Source: Planctomycetota bacterium (GTDB lineage: Bacteria; Planctomycetota; Planctomycetia; Gemmatales; Gemmataceae). From it: 64,000 bases of DNA. The translations under genes were made by a program, and so were the position numbers. This document shows, piece by piece, positions 29,123-37,316 of the stretch; the stretch's first letter is position 1, and each line of letters opens with the position of its first letter. Below the pieces are notes generated by a model. That model was not told the DNA's origin, did no database searches, and saw only the letters and a list, made by a program, of their open reading frames with translations. Location of the stretch: contig JACPPF010000045.1 of the NCBI GenBank assembly GCA_016191165.1, forward strand, positions 21,702 through 85,701, given 5' to 3'.

Positions 29123-30229
29123 CTATTTGGACACCGGCGCCTTCGGCTGGGCCGTGAGTTTCATCTTGGCGCTAATCAACTGATTGCCGCGCTGAAACTG
29201 AATCGTCACCTCGCGACCAGGCTCATACGCCTTGATGGCTTCGCGGAAGTTCTTGATCGTGGGCACCGACTCGCCGTCAACGTAAAGGATCAGGTCATCT
29301 GGCTGCAAGCCAGCCAGGGCGGCGGGTGAACCCTGGGCCAGTTCTTCGACATAAGGAGGCGTCGAGCTGACCGCGTTCACCACGAGGGTGATGCCGTGGT
29401 AGGCGCCCTTATCTTCGCGTTTGGCTTTTACTGTCGCCTCATATTTACCCACAAGGGCCTTTTGCACGAAGGTGACGATGCTCTCTTTGTTCGTAACGGT
29501 CTTGCCGGCCTTGACGTCCAGCCGCTGCACCTCGACGGTGGCCTGGATCGGAACGGCATAGTTGACCCAGGTGTTTGTGCTGGTGCTTTTGAGTTCGCGG
29601 CCCAGAACGCCGAGCAGTTCGCCCTTGCGATTGGTGAGGACGCCGCCAGCGGCGCCGGGGTTGCACGCGATGACGTCGAGGAAATACGCTTCGCCGGCAT
29701 AGGGCGCGTCGAAGACGCCGCGCCGGCCGCGCAGGTCCGCGACCGACATGATGACGCCGCGCTGCACCGACATCGGTTCGTCGCGCAGAGCGATCTTGAA
29801 CTGGTTCGAAAACGCCAGAATCCAGTCGCCGTTCTCCGCGAGCGGCTTGGTGGCCGCCCCTTCAAACGTGAAGTGCGGCAAGAAGTTGATCTCCTCGTCG
29901 ATCTTCAACAGGGCGACATCCAGTTCTGGCTCGCGAACGAGCACCTTGGCCTGATACTGCCGGCCATCGTACAGATGAACCAGGATGCCGGGCGTGTTGA
30001 GAATGTGGTTATTGACGGTGAGGATATGCCCCTTGGCCGAGACGAGGATGCCGGAGCCATAGGACGGCAGGTTCTTGAACCCGCCGATGCCAAACAGCTT
30101 GACCATGCGTTTGTTGACATCGCCGACGACCCCGGTGACCGGCGCCTGCGCGGCGACGTTAGTCGCGGCGATACCGATCACGCAGCACGCCAGGGCGAAC
30201 TTGCAGGTATAGGTGAATATTCTTGTCAT
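29123..30229 (-). CDS. Secreted trypsin-like/PDZ protein lacking the catalytic serine
   Basis: The 368-aa protein has a signal peptide (CKFALACCVIGIAATNVAAQ). The HtrA-type fold keeps the His (GHILTVNNHIL) and Asp (PELDVALLKID), but the nucleophile motif NPGNSGG is NPGAAGG, with Ala for Ser. One PDZ domain near the C-terminus (YVEELAQGSPAALAGLQPDDLILYVDGE) ends with a short tail. ATG 30229 is chosen over the track start at 30280, whose extra residues read into the 36-nt palindrome. It lies 61 nt from the 26962 gene and 83 nt from the 30313 gene, all in one direction, so they may form an operon. Confidence 0.82.
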   Translation of the reverse strand: MTRIFTYTCKFALACCVIGIAATNVAAQAPVTGVVGDVNKRMVKLFGIGGFKNLPSYGSGILVSAKGHILTVNNHILNTPGILVHLYDGRQYQAKVLVREPELDVALLKIDEEINFLPHFTFEGAATKPLAENGDWILAFSNQFKIALRDEPMSVQRGVIMSVADLRGRRGVFDAPYAGEAYFLDVIACNPGAAGGVLTNRKGELLGVLGRELKSTSTNTWVNYAVPIQATVEVQRLDVKAGKTVTNKESIVTFVQKALVGKYEATVKAKREDKGAYHGITLVVNAVSSTPPYVEELAQGSPAALAGLQPDDLILYVDGESVPTIKNFREAIKAYEPGREVTIQFQRGNQLISAKMKLTAQPKAPVSK

Positions 30230-30265
30230 GGTTTGAGTACCGGTTCTTCCGTTTTTCGGCTTGTC

Positions 30266-30301
30266 GTTTAGCGCTCGCAAGGCGCCGCGCGGGCGCTAAA
30301 C
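30266..30301 (-). repeat. 36-nt GTTTAGCGC palindrome, copy 2 (reverse orientation)
   Basis: Arms at 30266-30274 and 30293-30301. Read on the minus strand it matches copies 1 and 3 apart from a few centre bases. It lies between the 30313 gene end and the 29123 gene start. Confidence 0.85.
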
Positions 30302-30312
30302 AATAAGCGGGC

Positions 30313-32100
30313 CTACTTGAGGTTGTAACTCGTGATGGTGAAGGTGCCGTAGTGAACGCCTTCGTAATACACTTGCATGCGGTGCGGGAGTTGCCGGCCG
30401 CTGACCGCCCGGTAATCGGAGAAATAGACCTCGCATGGATCCTCGTTGTATTCTTGCATCCGCAGCTCGAAGCCTAAAAGTTTTTGATCGGTCTTGGCGT
30501 AGAACCATTTGGTCTTGTAGTTGCCCATCGTGCTGGTGATTACCTCGGTGTCCACGCGTTGCTTGGCCCATTCCTTGGGGACCGAGTTGTCGGTCGGCGG
30601 CGGATAGAACGGCTCGGTCCCGCCGCGAATGCACTCCGACAGACCGACTTCCCCCTTGGTCAGGAAATGTTTCCATACGTAGAGCGCTGGCATGAACCCG
30701 CCGCTCCCCTTGGGCATGCGCCGTTTACTGATCTCGACTTCCTTGTCACCCGGGAAAATATCGAGCGTGTCCGCGAAAGCGCCGATCTTGAGGATTACCG
30801 TCGGCTTCTCGCTGGCGCCGACCTTGATGTCCTTGATTTCCGCGACGAAATCGCTCGGGAAATTTGCCTTGAGCAGGCGAATCTTGCCCTCGAGTTTCCA
30901 GTCGCCGCCCACCGTTGAAAAATCGCCGTTCTTCTTGAAAGCCGCGAGCAGGTTTTCTTTTTCGAGCTTGTTGAAGTAGTAGTTTGCGAACCCGGCCCTG
31001 GCGACATAAAACTTGGCGGCGGGGCCTTGCGGGCCTTTTTTGCCCGGCAATCCCTTGGGTGGCTTGGGGTCCACTTTCGGTTTGGTCGTGTCGGGAATTT
31101 CCTTGCGCTGGGCGCCCATGAGGCGGACCAGAATCTCCTTGCGCGTGTCGCCCCGGCTATAAACGAGGGGCACGCGCCAGCCGCGCGGGAAGATGCCGAC
31201 GACGTTTTTGTAATGGTTATCGCTGCTGATGAGGCGGTCGGCGAACGAGACAATTTGATCATCGACCTGCAAGCCGCGGCGGGCGGCGTCGGCCTCGTCG
31301 AGGATGGTCGTCACGTTGGTCTTGCCGATGCCGAAACCTTCCGCCTCGGTGCGGACCAAAGCGCCCAGGCTCGCATGATCGCTGTCCAGCCCCGCGCGCA
31401 GATGGCCCATGAAGTTCTTGATCTGGTTGATCGAGATCGCGTAGCCCACGCCGGAGTTGATTCGGCCACGCTTGTCGAACGACCCGCGGCCGTTGATGCC
31501 GATGACTTCGCCCTTGAGATTGAAGAGCGGCCCGCCCGAGTTGCCCGGGTTGATCGACGTGTCGATCTGGATGCAATCGGTATATTCCAGTAGTCCGCTG
31601 CCGGCCGGGGGCTGGTAGCGATGCACGCCGGAGACGAGGCCGAAGGTCACCGTGGGGGTGAAATCGGTCGCCAGCAGGAACGGGTTGCCCATGGCGATCG
31701 ACCAGTCGCCTTCGCGGACCAGGTCGGAGTTGCCCATCTGGGAGAATGGGAATTTCTGCCCCTGTTTCTTCGGGAGCAGTTTGATCAGCGCGACATCGCC
31801 GATCTTGTCCCAGCCGACCAGAACGCCATCGTAGAGCACGCCGTCGGCCAGGCCGCACTGCATCGTCGGGCCGGTCGGCGCGACGACGTGGAAGTTGGTG
31901 AGGGCATAGCCGTCATCGGAGATCAAGACGCCGGTCCCGCCTCCCTGCCCACCGCGTGCGAACACCGCCACGACCGTCGGCTTGACCCTGGCGATCACCG
32001 CGACGCGGTCGGCCTCCTGCTTGAGCGCCATCGGCGGCTGCGCGACGGCCAACGACGTGAAGACAAACAAGGCCGCCACGGCGGGGAGGTATCGTCTCAT
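30313..32100 (-). CDS. Secreted HtrA-like serine protease with intact triad and unknown C-terminal domain
   Basis: The 595-aa protein has a signal peptide (YLPAVAALFVFTSLAVAQ) and a trypsin-like domain with all three catalytic motifs: GYALTNFHVV (His), IGDVALIKL (Asp) and TSINPGNSGGPLF (Ser). A PDZ-like domain follows (about 250-345, ARRGLQVDDQIVSFADRLI), then a linker rich in Lys/Pro, then about 200 residues of unassigned beta-rich sequence (KTKWFYAKTDQKLLGFELRM, YYEGVHYGTFTITSYNL). ATG 32100 is chosen because the residues upstream of it in the track ORF are read from a GTTCCCAGGC repeat cluster. It is the only enzymatically plausible member of three adjacent HtrA-like genes. Confidence 0.85.
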   Translation of the reverse strand: MRRYLPAVAALFVFTSLAVAQPPMALKQEADRVAVIARVKPTVVAVFARGGQGGGTGVLISDDGYALTNFHVVAPTGPTMQCGLADGVLYDGVLVGWDKIGDVALIKLLPKKQGQKFPFSQMGNSDLVREGDWSIAMGNPFLLATDFTPTVTFGLVSGVHRYQPPAGSGLLEYTDCIQIDTSINPGNSGGPLFNLKGEVIGINGRGSFDKRGRINSGVGYAISINQIKNFMGHLRAGLDSDHASLGALVRTEAEGFGIGKTNVTTILDEADAARRGLQVDDQIVSFADRLISSDNHYKNVVGIFPRGWRVPLVYSRGDTRKEILVRLMGAQRKEIPDTTKPKVDPKPPKGLPGKKGPQGPAAKFYVARAGFANYYFNKLEKENLLAAFKKNGDFSTVGGDWKLEGKIRLLKANFPSDFVAEIKDIKVGASEKPTVILKIGAFADTLDIFPGDKEVEISKRRMPKGSGGFMPALYVWKHFLTKGEVGLSECIRGGTEPFYPPPTDNSVPKEWAKQRVDTEVITSTMGNYKTKWFYAKTDQKLLGFELRMQEYNEDPCEVYFSDYRAVSGRQLPHRMQVYYEGVHYGTFTITSYNLK

Positions 32101-32128
32101 GTTGCAATTCCAAAAGGTGCTCTTGACT

Positions 32129-32224
32129 CGTTCCCAGGCTCTGCCTGGGAATGCACTGGAAACGAGGCTCCGCCTCGTTGGGACCTCGCCCGTTTGCGTT
32201 CCCAAACGGAGTTTGGGAACGAGG
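32129..32224. repeat. GTTCCCAGGC-type palindromic repeat cluster
   Basis: Three hairpins in a row: CGTTCCCAGGC/GCCTGGGAATG, AACGAGGC/GCCTCGTT and GCGTTCCCAAAC/GTTTGGGAACG. A second cluster of the same type is at 40887-41008. It separates the 30313 gene from the NPCBM gene. Confidence 0.8.
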
Positions 32225-32235
32225 AACACGGCGCA

Positions 32236-33420
32236 TCACTGGCTAATGTGGGCGTTCACCAGCATGGCGTGCCCGGAGAAGCCAGTAAAGTTTGAGCCCG
32301 ATACAACGATTCGCAATGTGCTTGCGTCCTTCACGTTGATCAAAATCGGGATCGGCGCCTTCGCCGACACCGCGTACTCGCCACGCTTCTCGCGGTCGCA
32401 GTAAATCGTCACCTTGACCTTGTCTTGCCCTTCCTCCGCGATGCGGGCATCCACGCCAAGGATTGCCTTGAAGCTGGCGTATTTGCCGTTGAGGTTGTAC
32501 TCCAGCTCGGTGCCAGCATACATCGACAGCCCCTTGTCGTATTTCTTGTCCTGGAGAATGATCGGATCGCCGTCAAGGTTCGCGTTCTTGCGCACCGGAT
32601 TGAACCCGCCCAGGAGCGGCGTCTCCGGCATCTTGGCGTCCAGGTCCGACAGGTAGGTCAAGCGGCCAAAGTTGAAGTCCAGCCGGGCCACCACCTTGGC
32701 GTCCAGCGAGACCTTGTGCCCAAACGGCGTGCCAAGCTGCATCACGCCCGCGTCGAAGGTCAGCTTGGACGCGACGAGCACGTTGCCGTCCACATCAATG
32801 ATCTTGCAAAGGCTGGCCTCGCCCGGCGCGTCGGTGCGCGTGAATTGCAGGCCCTGATACTTCTCGATCGGCGATTCGATCTCCGGCAACGAATCCGGTT
32901 TGAATTTCATCGTTTGCTTGGCGACATCGATGGCGCCGAGTCGGCCGTTGATCGGATTGAGGTTGTCGTCACGCAAGAGCGCGATACGATCGACGTTCTT
33001 CTTATCGCGCAGGAGCCGATCCCACTGCTTCTTCAAATCGGCCTTGTGGGCGTCGCGCAGAATGGCAAAGAGCGCGGTCAAGGGCACCTTCACGGTGGCG
33101 CCCGACGTCAAATCGAGCGTGGCTTCCTTCAGGCCGAAGGTCACCTTCTTGCAACGCAGCAGCGAATCGTCAGTGAGTTGAACCTCGATGTACTGGGAAA
33201 GCGTCGGGTACGGATTCCCCGGCCGGAGCGAGACATCGAGAACCTGCGACAGCGGGGTGGCCAGCGATTTGCCGGCGACCTGCAGGACGATCTCGTTGCC
33301 GGTGATCTTTTCCAGCGTGCCCGTGGCCGACTTGCCCGCGAGGGTTTTGATTTCGTCGGCCCGTACCGGTGTGAACGCGAAGAGAACGCCGAGGACGGCG
33401 GTGAAGAGCAGTCGAGTCAT
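32236..33420 (-). CDS. Secreted NPCBM/NEW2-domain protein
   Basis: The 394-aa protein has a signal peptide (LLFTAVLGVLFAFTPVRAD). Residues about 20-240 are repetitive beta-strand-rich sequence (TGTLEKITGNEIVLQVAG, LTSGATVKVPLTALFAILR). The C-terminal ~150 residues form an NPCBM/NEW2 carbohydrate-binding-like domain: KKYDKGLSMYAGTELEYNLNGKYASFKAILGVDARI, then KVTIYCDREKRGEYAVS and LRIVVSGSNFTGFSGHAMLVNAHI. The domain usually sits on glycoside hydrolases but is very common alone in planctomycetes. It is the first gene of the minus-strand run that includes the HtrA-like trio. Confidence 0.85.
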   Translation of the reverse strand: MTRLLFTAVLGVLFAFTPVRADEIKTLAGKSATGTLEKITGNEIVLQVAGKSLATPLSQVLDVSLRPGNPYPTLSQYIEVQLTDDSLLRCKKVTFGLKEATLDLTSGATVKVPLTALFAILRDAHKADLKKQWDRLLRDKKNVDRIALLRDDNLNPINGRLGAIDVAKQTMKFKPDSLPEIESPIEKYQGLQFTRTDAPGEASLCKIIDVDGNVLVASKLTFDAGVMQLGTPFGHKVSLDAKVVARLDFNFGRLTYLSDLDAKMPETPLLGGFNPVRKNANLDGDPIILQDKKYDKGLSMYAGTELEYNLNGKYASFKAILGVDARIAEEGQDKVKVTIYCDREKRGEYAVSAKAPIPILINVKDASTLRIVVSGSNFTGFSGHAMLVNAHISQ

Positions 33421-33441
33421 GGCAAACCTCGCGATTCATTG

Positions 33442-33521
33442 GTAGGTCAGCCTTTCCAGGCTGACGTTTCGCCAGCGTTTCCAGGGTCACAAAACTCGTC
33501 AGGCTGGAAAGCCTGACCTAC
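33442..33521. repeat. GTAGGTCAGG-type palindrome, copy 1
   Basis: 24-nt arms at 33442-33465 and 33498-33521; the second starts GTCAGGCTGGAAAGCCTGAC. The left arm differs from the other copies by compensating G/C swaps. Other copies lie at 37254 and 63774. Confidence 0.85.
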
Positions 33522-33540
33522 GCCGGGGCGATGGAAACAA

Positions 33541-33576
33541 GGGCCGTGGCCACTGTTGTAGCCACAGCCCTTCTTT
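33541..33576 (-). terminator. Putative terminator of the 33643 gene and its operon
   Basis: On the minus strand GGGCTGTGGC-TACAACAGTG-GCCACGGCCC forms a 10-bp stem with one G-U pair, followed by TTGTTT. It lies about 70 nt after the last gene of the large minus-strand cluster. A further 10-bp inverted repeat (GTGGGGCACG 33579-33588 / CGTGCCCCAC 33625-33634) lies between. Confidence 0.5.
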
Positions 33577-33642
33577 TCGTGGGGCACGAATGATTTATGC
33601 CGAGGAGAGGACGGCACGACCGGGCGTGCCCCACGGGATCGA

Positions 33643-34776
33643 CTAACGCCGGTTGAGAGCCGGGTCGGTCAGGTTACGGAAGTAATTCTCGATGGCCTCG
33701 CGGTAGCGGGGCGCCATGCCGCGGGTCAGCTGCTGCAAGGCGGCCTGTTTTTCACGCGGGGGGAGCCGACCCCAGTCGGCGACCAGCTTCTTGAACTTGG
33801 CCTGATCGACGGCGCCCGTGGTGTTGCCACCTGGATCGCCAACATCCTGGGCTGGGTTCTTGGACGGGTTCGTGCCCTTGGGCGGTCCGGGCTTGCCGGG
33901 TCCAGGCTTGCTGCCGCCGTCGGGGCATTCGCCGTCGCCGGGCATCGGCGGGCCATCCTTGGGATCGCCGTCGCCGTCGTCGTCTTTCTTTTTCTTCTTG
34001 TTTTGGTTCTCGAGTTTCTTGATGATCTCATCGAGACGGTTGAGAACTTCGCGCTGCTGGCGCTGGGTTTCCGGACCGCCGCGAGCGATGTCAAGGCGGC
34101 GCTCGATGTTGTCCATCTTGCGTGCGATGTCGCCGAGGTCCTTGCCCTTCCAGGTGTGCATATCGAGCAGCATCAGGGTCGCGACCGTCTTGTAGCGGTC
34201 GGGAGAGATGGCTGCCGCTTCTTCGAGGAGCCGGGCGATGGTCTTGTTCGCGTCGGACTTCTGAAGCATGGCGTGCTCGCACACGGCCTGGTGGAACAGG
34301 AACGAGGCGGGATCGACGACCTGCTCGGCCTTGAACAGCTTGAGGGTGCTCAGGGCCTCCTCGTAGACGCGCCGATTGATGAGCGACCGGGCGTAGATCA
34401 GGCCCAGGTTGGCGCGGTAGAAGGCCGAGGTCTTTTCGTTCTTGAAGACCGCGGGCAACACGATCGGCGCCGGAGCGGCCGGGTCGCGCGCTTCTTGCAT
34501 CAGCTTGGCGGCCACCGCGTCGCCCAGGGCGAGTGATTCGGCCATGCGGTCGAGCGCGCTACGGCTGGATTGCTTCCAGATCGCGTCGAGTTTTTGCAGG
34601 GTCGCCGGGTCGGACTTGCCGACCTCTTTAAGCCAGCCCGCGAGCTTGGCCTTGGCGGCGTCGGCGGTGATGGCCTCCAGCGCGCCGAAGTTCGGTTGCT
34701 GGTTCTGGCCCAGGGCCACGCTGTTGCTCAATGCGAGGAACGCGAGCGCGGCGACGGTGGTTAGGATGCGCTTCAC
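33643..34776 (-). CDS. Secreted TPR-like protein of the MoxR/VWA cluster
   Basis: The 377-aa protein starts with GTG at 34776, overlapping the stop of the upstream gene (GTGA), with GGAGAT upstream, so the two are translationally coupled. A signal peptide (ILTTVAALAFLALSNSVALG) is followed by helical repeats (about 40-230; YRANLGLIYARSLINRRVYEEALSTL, FHQAVCEHAMLQKSDANKTIARLLEEAA) that look like TPR units. A charged coiled-coil and a Gly/Pro/Asp-rich linker come next, then a C-terminal helical domain (FKKLVADWGRLPPREKQAALQQLTRGMAPRYREAIENYFRNLT). That C-terminal phrase recurs in planctomycete proteins next to MoxR-type clusters. Function unknown; extracytoplasmic scaffold is inferred. Confidence 0.75.
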   Translation of the reverse strand: MKRILTTVAALAFLALSNSVALGQNQQPNFGALEAITADAAKAKLAGWLKEVGKSDPATLQKLDAIWKQSSRSALDRMAESLALGDAVAAKLMQEARDPAAPAPIVLPAVFKNEKTSAFYRANLGLIYARSLINRRVYEEALSTLKLFKAEQVVDPASFLFHQAVCEHAMLQKSDANKTIARLLEEAAAISPDRYKTVATLMLLDMHTWKGKDLGDIARKMDNIERRLDIARGGPETQRQQREVLNRLDEIIKKLENQNKKKKKDDDGDGDPKDGPPMPGDGECPDGGSKPGPGKPGPPKGTNPSKNPAQDVGDPGGNTTGAVDQAKFKKLVADWGRLPPREKQAALQQLTRGMAPRYREAIENYFRNLTDPALNRR

Positions 34777-36953
34777 TTGTTATCTCCTTTCGCAATTTTC
34801 TCGACGATTTGCTGAATCCGCTGTTGACGTTCACCCAGGTTGCGCAGTTCGCGGATGATCTGGGGTTCTTTCGCCTGTTCGCCTGGGAACTGACGGGCGT
34901 AGGTCTTGGTACGATCGTTGACGCGTTTCTGTAACGCGCGAACCATCTTGAGCTCTTGCAGGAGCTCAAGCAACTTCTTGTCGCCTTGCTTGCCCTGCTT
35001 GCCTGACTTGCTCTTGCCGCTCTTGGACTCCTGGTTTTTTTCTTGCTCCTTCTTGAGGGCGTCGATCATGTCCTTGAGGGATTCGATGATGTCTTTCTCG
35101 ATCCCTTGAGTGACGCCGTGAACGTCGGTAAGCTCGAGTCGCTTCTGGACATGGATCATGTCCTGGCGGATTTGCTGGAACACCTCGGGGAAGGCGACCG
35201 CGGTGCCTTCGGATTCCAGGATGTCGATGCACTTGTTGACTTCCTGGACGATTTCCTTTTCCTGGTCGGCGAGCTTGAGGGCGTCTTTCTTGTCGCCGGA
35301 GTCAGCCTTCTTGCCGGGCCGTTTCAGGACGCGAGCGTCCACGTCAATAGTGCCAGCGAGAACTTGCTGCTGCATGACGAGCATCTTTTCGCAGCGAGCT
35401 TGGAGAGCTGCGAGGACGCGTTCGATTTCCTCGTCGCGAAGTTGCTGAAGGAGTTTTTCGAGCTTCTTCTTGGCTGCATCCAGGTCCTTGGCTGCTTGAG
35501 CTTGCTTGTTGGCCGCGTTCTTGGGATCGCCGGCCTTGATGTCCTTGGCAGCCTGGTTTTGTTCGTATCCAGCTTCTTGAACTTTCTTTTTGCTTTGAGC
35601 GATGTTTTGATCTTCCTTATCGCCGCCGCCTGGGGGGGGAGGCTGATCGCCGCCCTTTTGAGCGGAGGGGGGCCCTTGCTGGGCTTCCTTGGGATCGCCG
35701 CCGCCGGCTTTCGCCTGGCCCTTGCCGGCCTTGGAGTCGCCCGCTTTGGCCTGGCCCTTGCCGGCCTTGGGTTCACCGCCCGCCTTGGGGTCGCCGCCAG
35801 CTTTCGCCTGGCCGCCCGCCTTGGGATCGCCGCCCTTGTCGGCCTTGGAACCGGGCTTCTTGCTATCGGGATTGCCCTTGTCGCCCGCCTTGGCATTGGC
35901 GTCGGGGAGGCCAGGCTTTTTGTCTTCGTTGCCACCGGCCTTCTTGTCTTCGCTGCCCTTGGCGGAGCCTGGCTCGCCGGCTTTCTTGTCGCCGCCCTTG
36001 GCCGCGCCTTCTTGGCCCTTGCCCTTGCCGCCCTTGCTATCCTTGGCGGCGCCTTCTTGCCCCTTGGCGCCGGCTTTGCCCTTGGCGCCGGCCTTGGCGC
36101 CTTCTTGCCCCTTGGCGCCGGTCTTGTTGCCTGACTTGGGTTCGCCTGATTTTTCGCCCTGCCCGGCCTTGGGGTCGGCGGATTTGGATTCGCCCTTGGC
36201 GCCCTTGGATTCCTTGCCGCCGTCTTTCGCTTCGCCCTTGGCGCCTTCTTTACCTTTTTGGCCGGCGTTCTTGGCTTCGCCCTTGGCGCCTTCACCCTTG
36301 CCGCCGTCTTTGTTCTTGCCCTTCTGATTCGCCGCCTCAAGGCCTTTGCCGTCCTTGTCGAGTAGTTTGCCGATATCCTTTTCAATTTCGCCGGTCTTAT
36401 TGGCGGCAGCTTCCTGTTCCTTGCGGAGCTGATCCGGATCGGTCTTGCCGAGGCGATTGCGGGCTTCGAGATCCTTTTGCCGCTGGTAGGCGGCGTCGAG
36501 GTCCTTGATAATCTTTTCGAGCGTCTTGCGATTGTTCGACAGATCGCCGCGGTTATCGCGCATGGCCTCGAGAATCGTTTGCAACCGGCGCGTCAGGTCA
36601 TCGCTCTGGTTGGTGAGTTTTTCGAGATCGTCGGTGTTTTGCAGCCGCGCGGTCTTCATCATTTCGATCATCTTGACGAATTCCTGGTTGACCGCCAGTT
36701 CGCGACAAAGGTCGAGGACCTTGCCCAGCGCCTCGGCGCGGCGTTTTTCTTCCGGCGTGCCCTTGGAGAGCCTGTTCTTGAGCTTCAAGAGCGAAGTCTG
36801 GAAATCGCCGAACTGGCGCAATAGCTGCTGCTCGCCGTTGACGATGTCGTCTTTTTGTTGCGAGGATTTGGCCTGCTCCTGGGCGTAGGTGCCAATCGCG
36901 AAAAGCGACAGAACCGCGAGCCCGATCGAAGCGAGGATGAGACGAGCTTTCAT
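34773..36953 (-). CDS. Secreted coiled-coil protein with a 250-residue Lys/Gly/Ala repeat-rich core
   Basis: The 726-aa protein has a signal peptide (LILASIGLAVLSLFAIGTYAQ). Residues about 25-200 are coiled-coil (RLQTILEAMRDNRGDLSNNRKTLEKIIKDL). Residues about 205-450 are low-complexity, built from variations of KGEAKDGG, AGAKGKAGAKGQEG and KAGGDPKAGG. The last 270 residues return to helical coiled-coil (AAKDLDAAKKKLEKLLQQL, YARQFPGEQAKEPQIIRELRNLGERQQRIQQIVEKI). The antisense strand shows a long mirror ORF, a composition artefact. It lies between the 1180-aa membrane protein and the TPR-like protein in one operon. A disordered cationic spacer joining two helical ends is the structural guess. 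Confidence 0.72.
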   Translation of the reverse strand: MKARLILASIGLAVLSLFAIGTYAQEQAKSSQQKDDIVNGEQQLLRQFGDFQTSLLKLKNRLSKGTPEEKRRAEALGKVLDLCRELAVNQEFVKMIEMMKTARLQNTDDLEKLTNQSDDLTRRLQTILEAMRDNRGDLSNNRKTLEKIIKDLDAAYQRQKDLEARNRLGKTDPDQLRKEQEAAANKTGEIEKDIGKLLDKDGKGLEAANQKGKNKDGGKGEGAKGEAKNAGQKGKEGAKGEAKDGGKESKGAKGESKSADPKAGQGEKSGEPKSGNKTGAKGQEGAKAGAKGKAGAKGQEGAAKDSKGGKGKGQEGAAKGGDKKAGEPGSAKGSEDKKAGGNEDKKPGLPDANAKAGDKGNPDSKKPGSKADKGGDPKAGGQAKAGGDPKAGGEPKAGKGQAKAGDSKAGKGQAKAGGGDPKEAQQGPPSAQKGGDQPPPPGGGDKEDQNIAQSKKKVQEAGYEQNQAAKDIKAGDPKNAANKQAQAAKDLDAAKKKLEKLLQQLRDEEIERVLAALQARCEKMLVMQQQVLAGTIDVDARVLKRPGKKADSGDKKDALKLADQEKEIVQEVNKCIDILESEGTAVAFPEVFQQIRQDMIHVQKRLELTDVHGVTQGIEKDIIESLKDMIDALKKEQEKNQESKSGKSKSGKQGKQGDKKLLELLQELKMVRALQKRVNDRTKTYARQFPGEQAKEPQIIRELRNLGERQQRIQQIVEKIAKGDNK

Positions 36954-37293
36954 GAACAGAGTCCTCCCAGGAAGAGGGTGCCGGATCCGTGCGCGGGATC
37001 CAGGTTGTTTCGTGCAGCCCGCTCGGCCAAAGGAAGAGAACCGGCGTCGCAGGCGATATTATGACGAGTTATTGTGAAACTCCAAACAAAATTCGGGAAA
37101 ATTTGCAACAAATGACTCTTACGCTTGTACACCTATTCGTTCCCGATGCGCGAAACGGCCACGCCTCCTCAAGGTAGTACACGAGGCCAACCGTGCCTTT
37201 GAGCATTTTACCATTACCTGCCAGGATTTCCTACTCCGTTGTTGATGGCGGTTGTAGGTCAGGCTTTCCAGCCTGACAGCGGCGGTCACCCGG
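36954..37293. other. Intergenic region upstream of the Lys/Gly/Ala-rich gene
   Basis: No gene was found. The AT-rich part at about 37050-37130 may hold the minus-strand promoter, and the GTAGGTCAGG palindrome begins at 37254. Confidence 0.5.
37058..37085 (-). promoter_or_regulatory. Weak promoter candidate upstream of the 36953 start
   Basis: On the minus strand TTGGAG, a 16-nt spacer and CATAAT lie about 105 nt before the start codon in an AT-rich patch. The match is only fair. Confidence 0.25.
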
Positions 37294-37316
37294 TCAGGCT
37301 GGAAAGCCTGACCTAC
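37254..37316. repeat. GTAGGTCAGG-type palindrome, copy 2, overlapping a gene end
   Basis: Perfect 24-nt inverted arms at 37254-37277 and 37293-37316 (GTAGGTCAGGCTTTCCAGCC plus TGAC). The TGA stop of the 1180-aa protein lies inside the right arm (37294-37296). Confidence 0.9.

Noticed and set aside
34003-36327. Plus-strand ORFs opposite the Lys/Gly/Ala-rich and TPR-like genes (177, 363 and 212 aa)
   Set aside because: Leu/Ala/Pro-rich composition is the complement of the repeats on the real strand.
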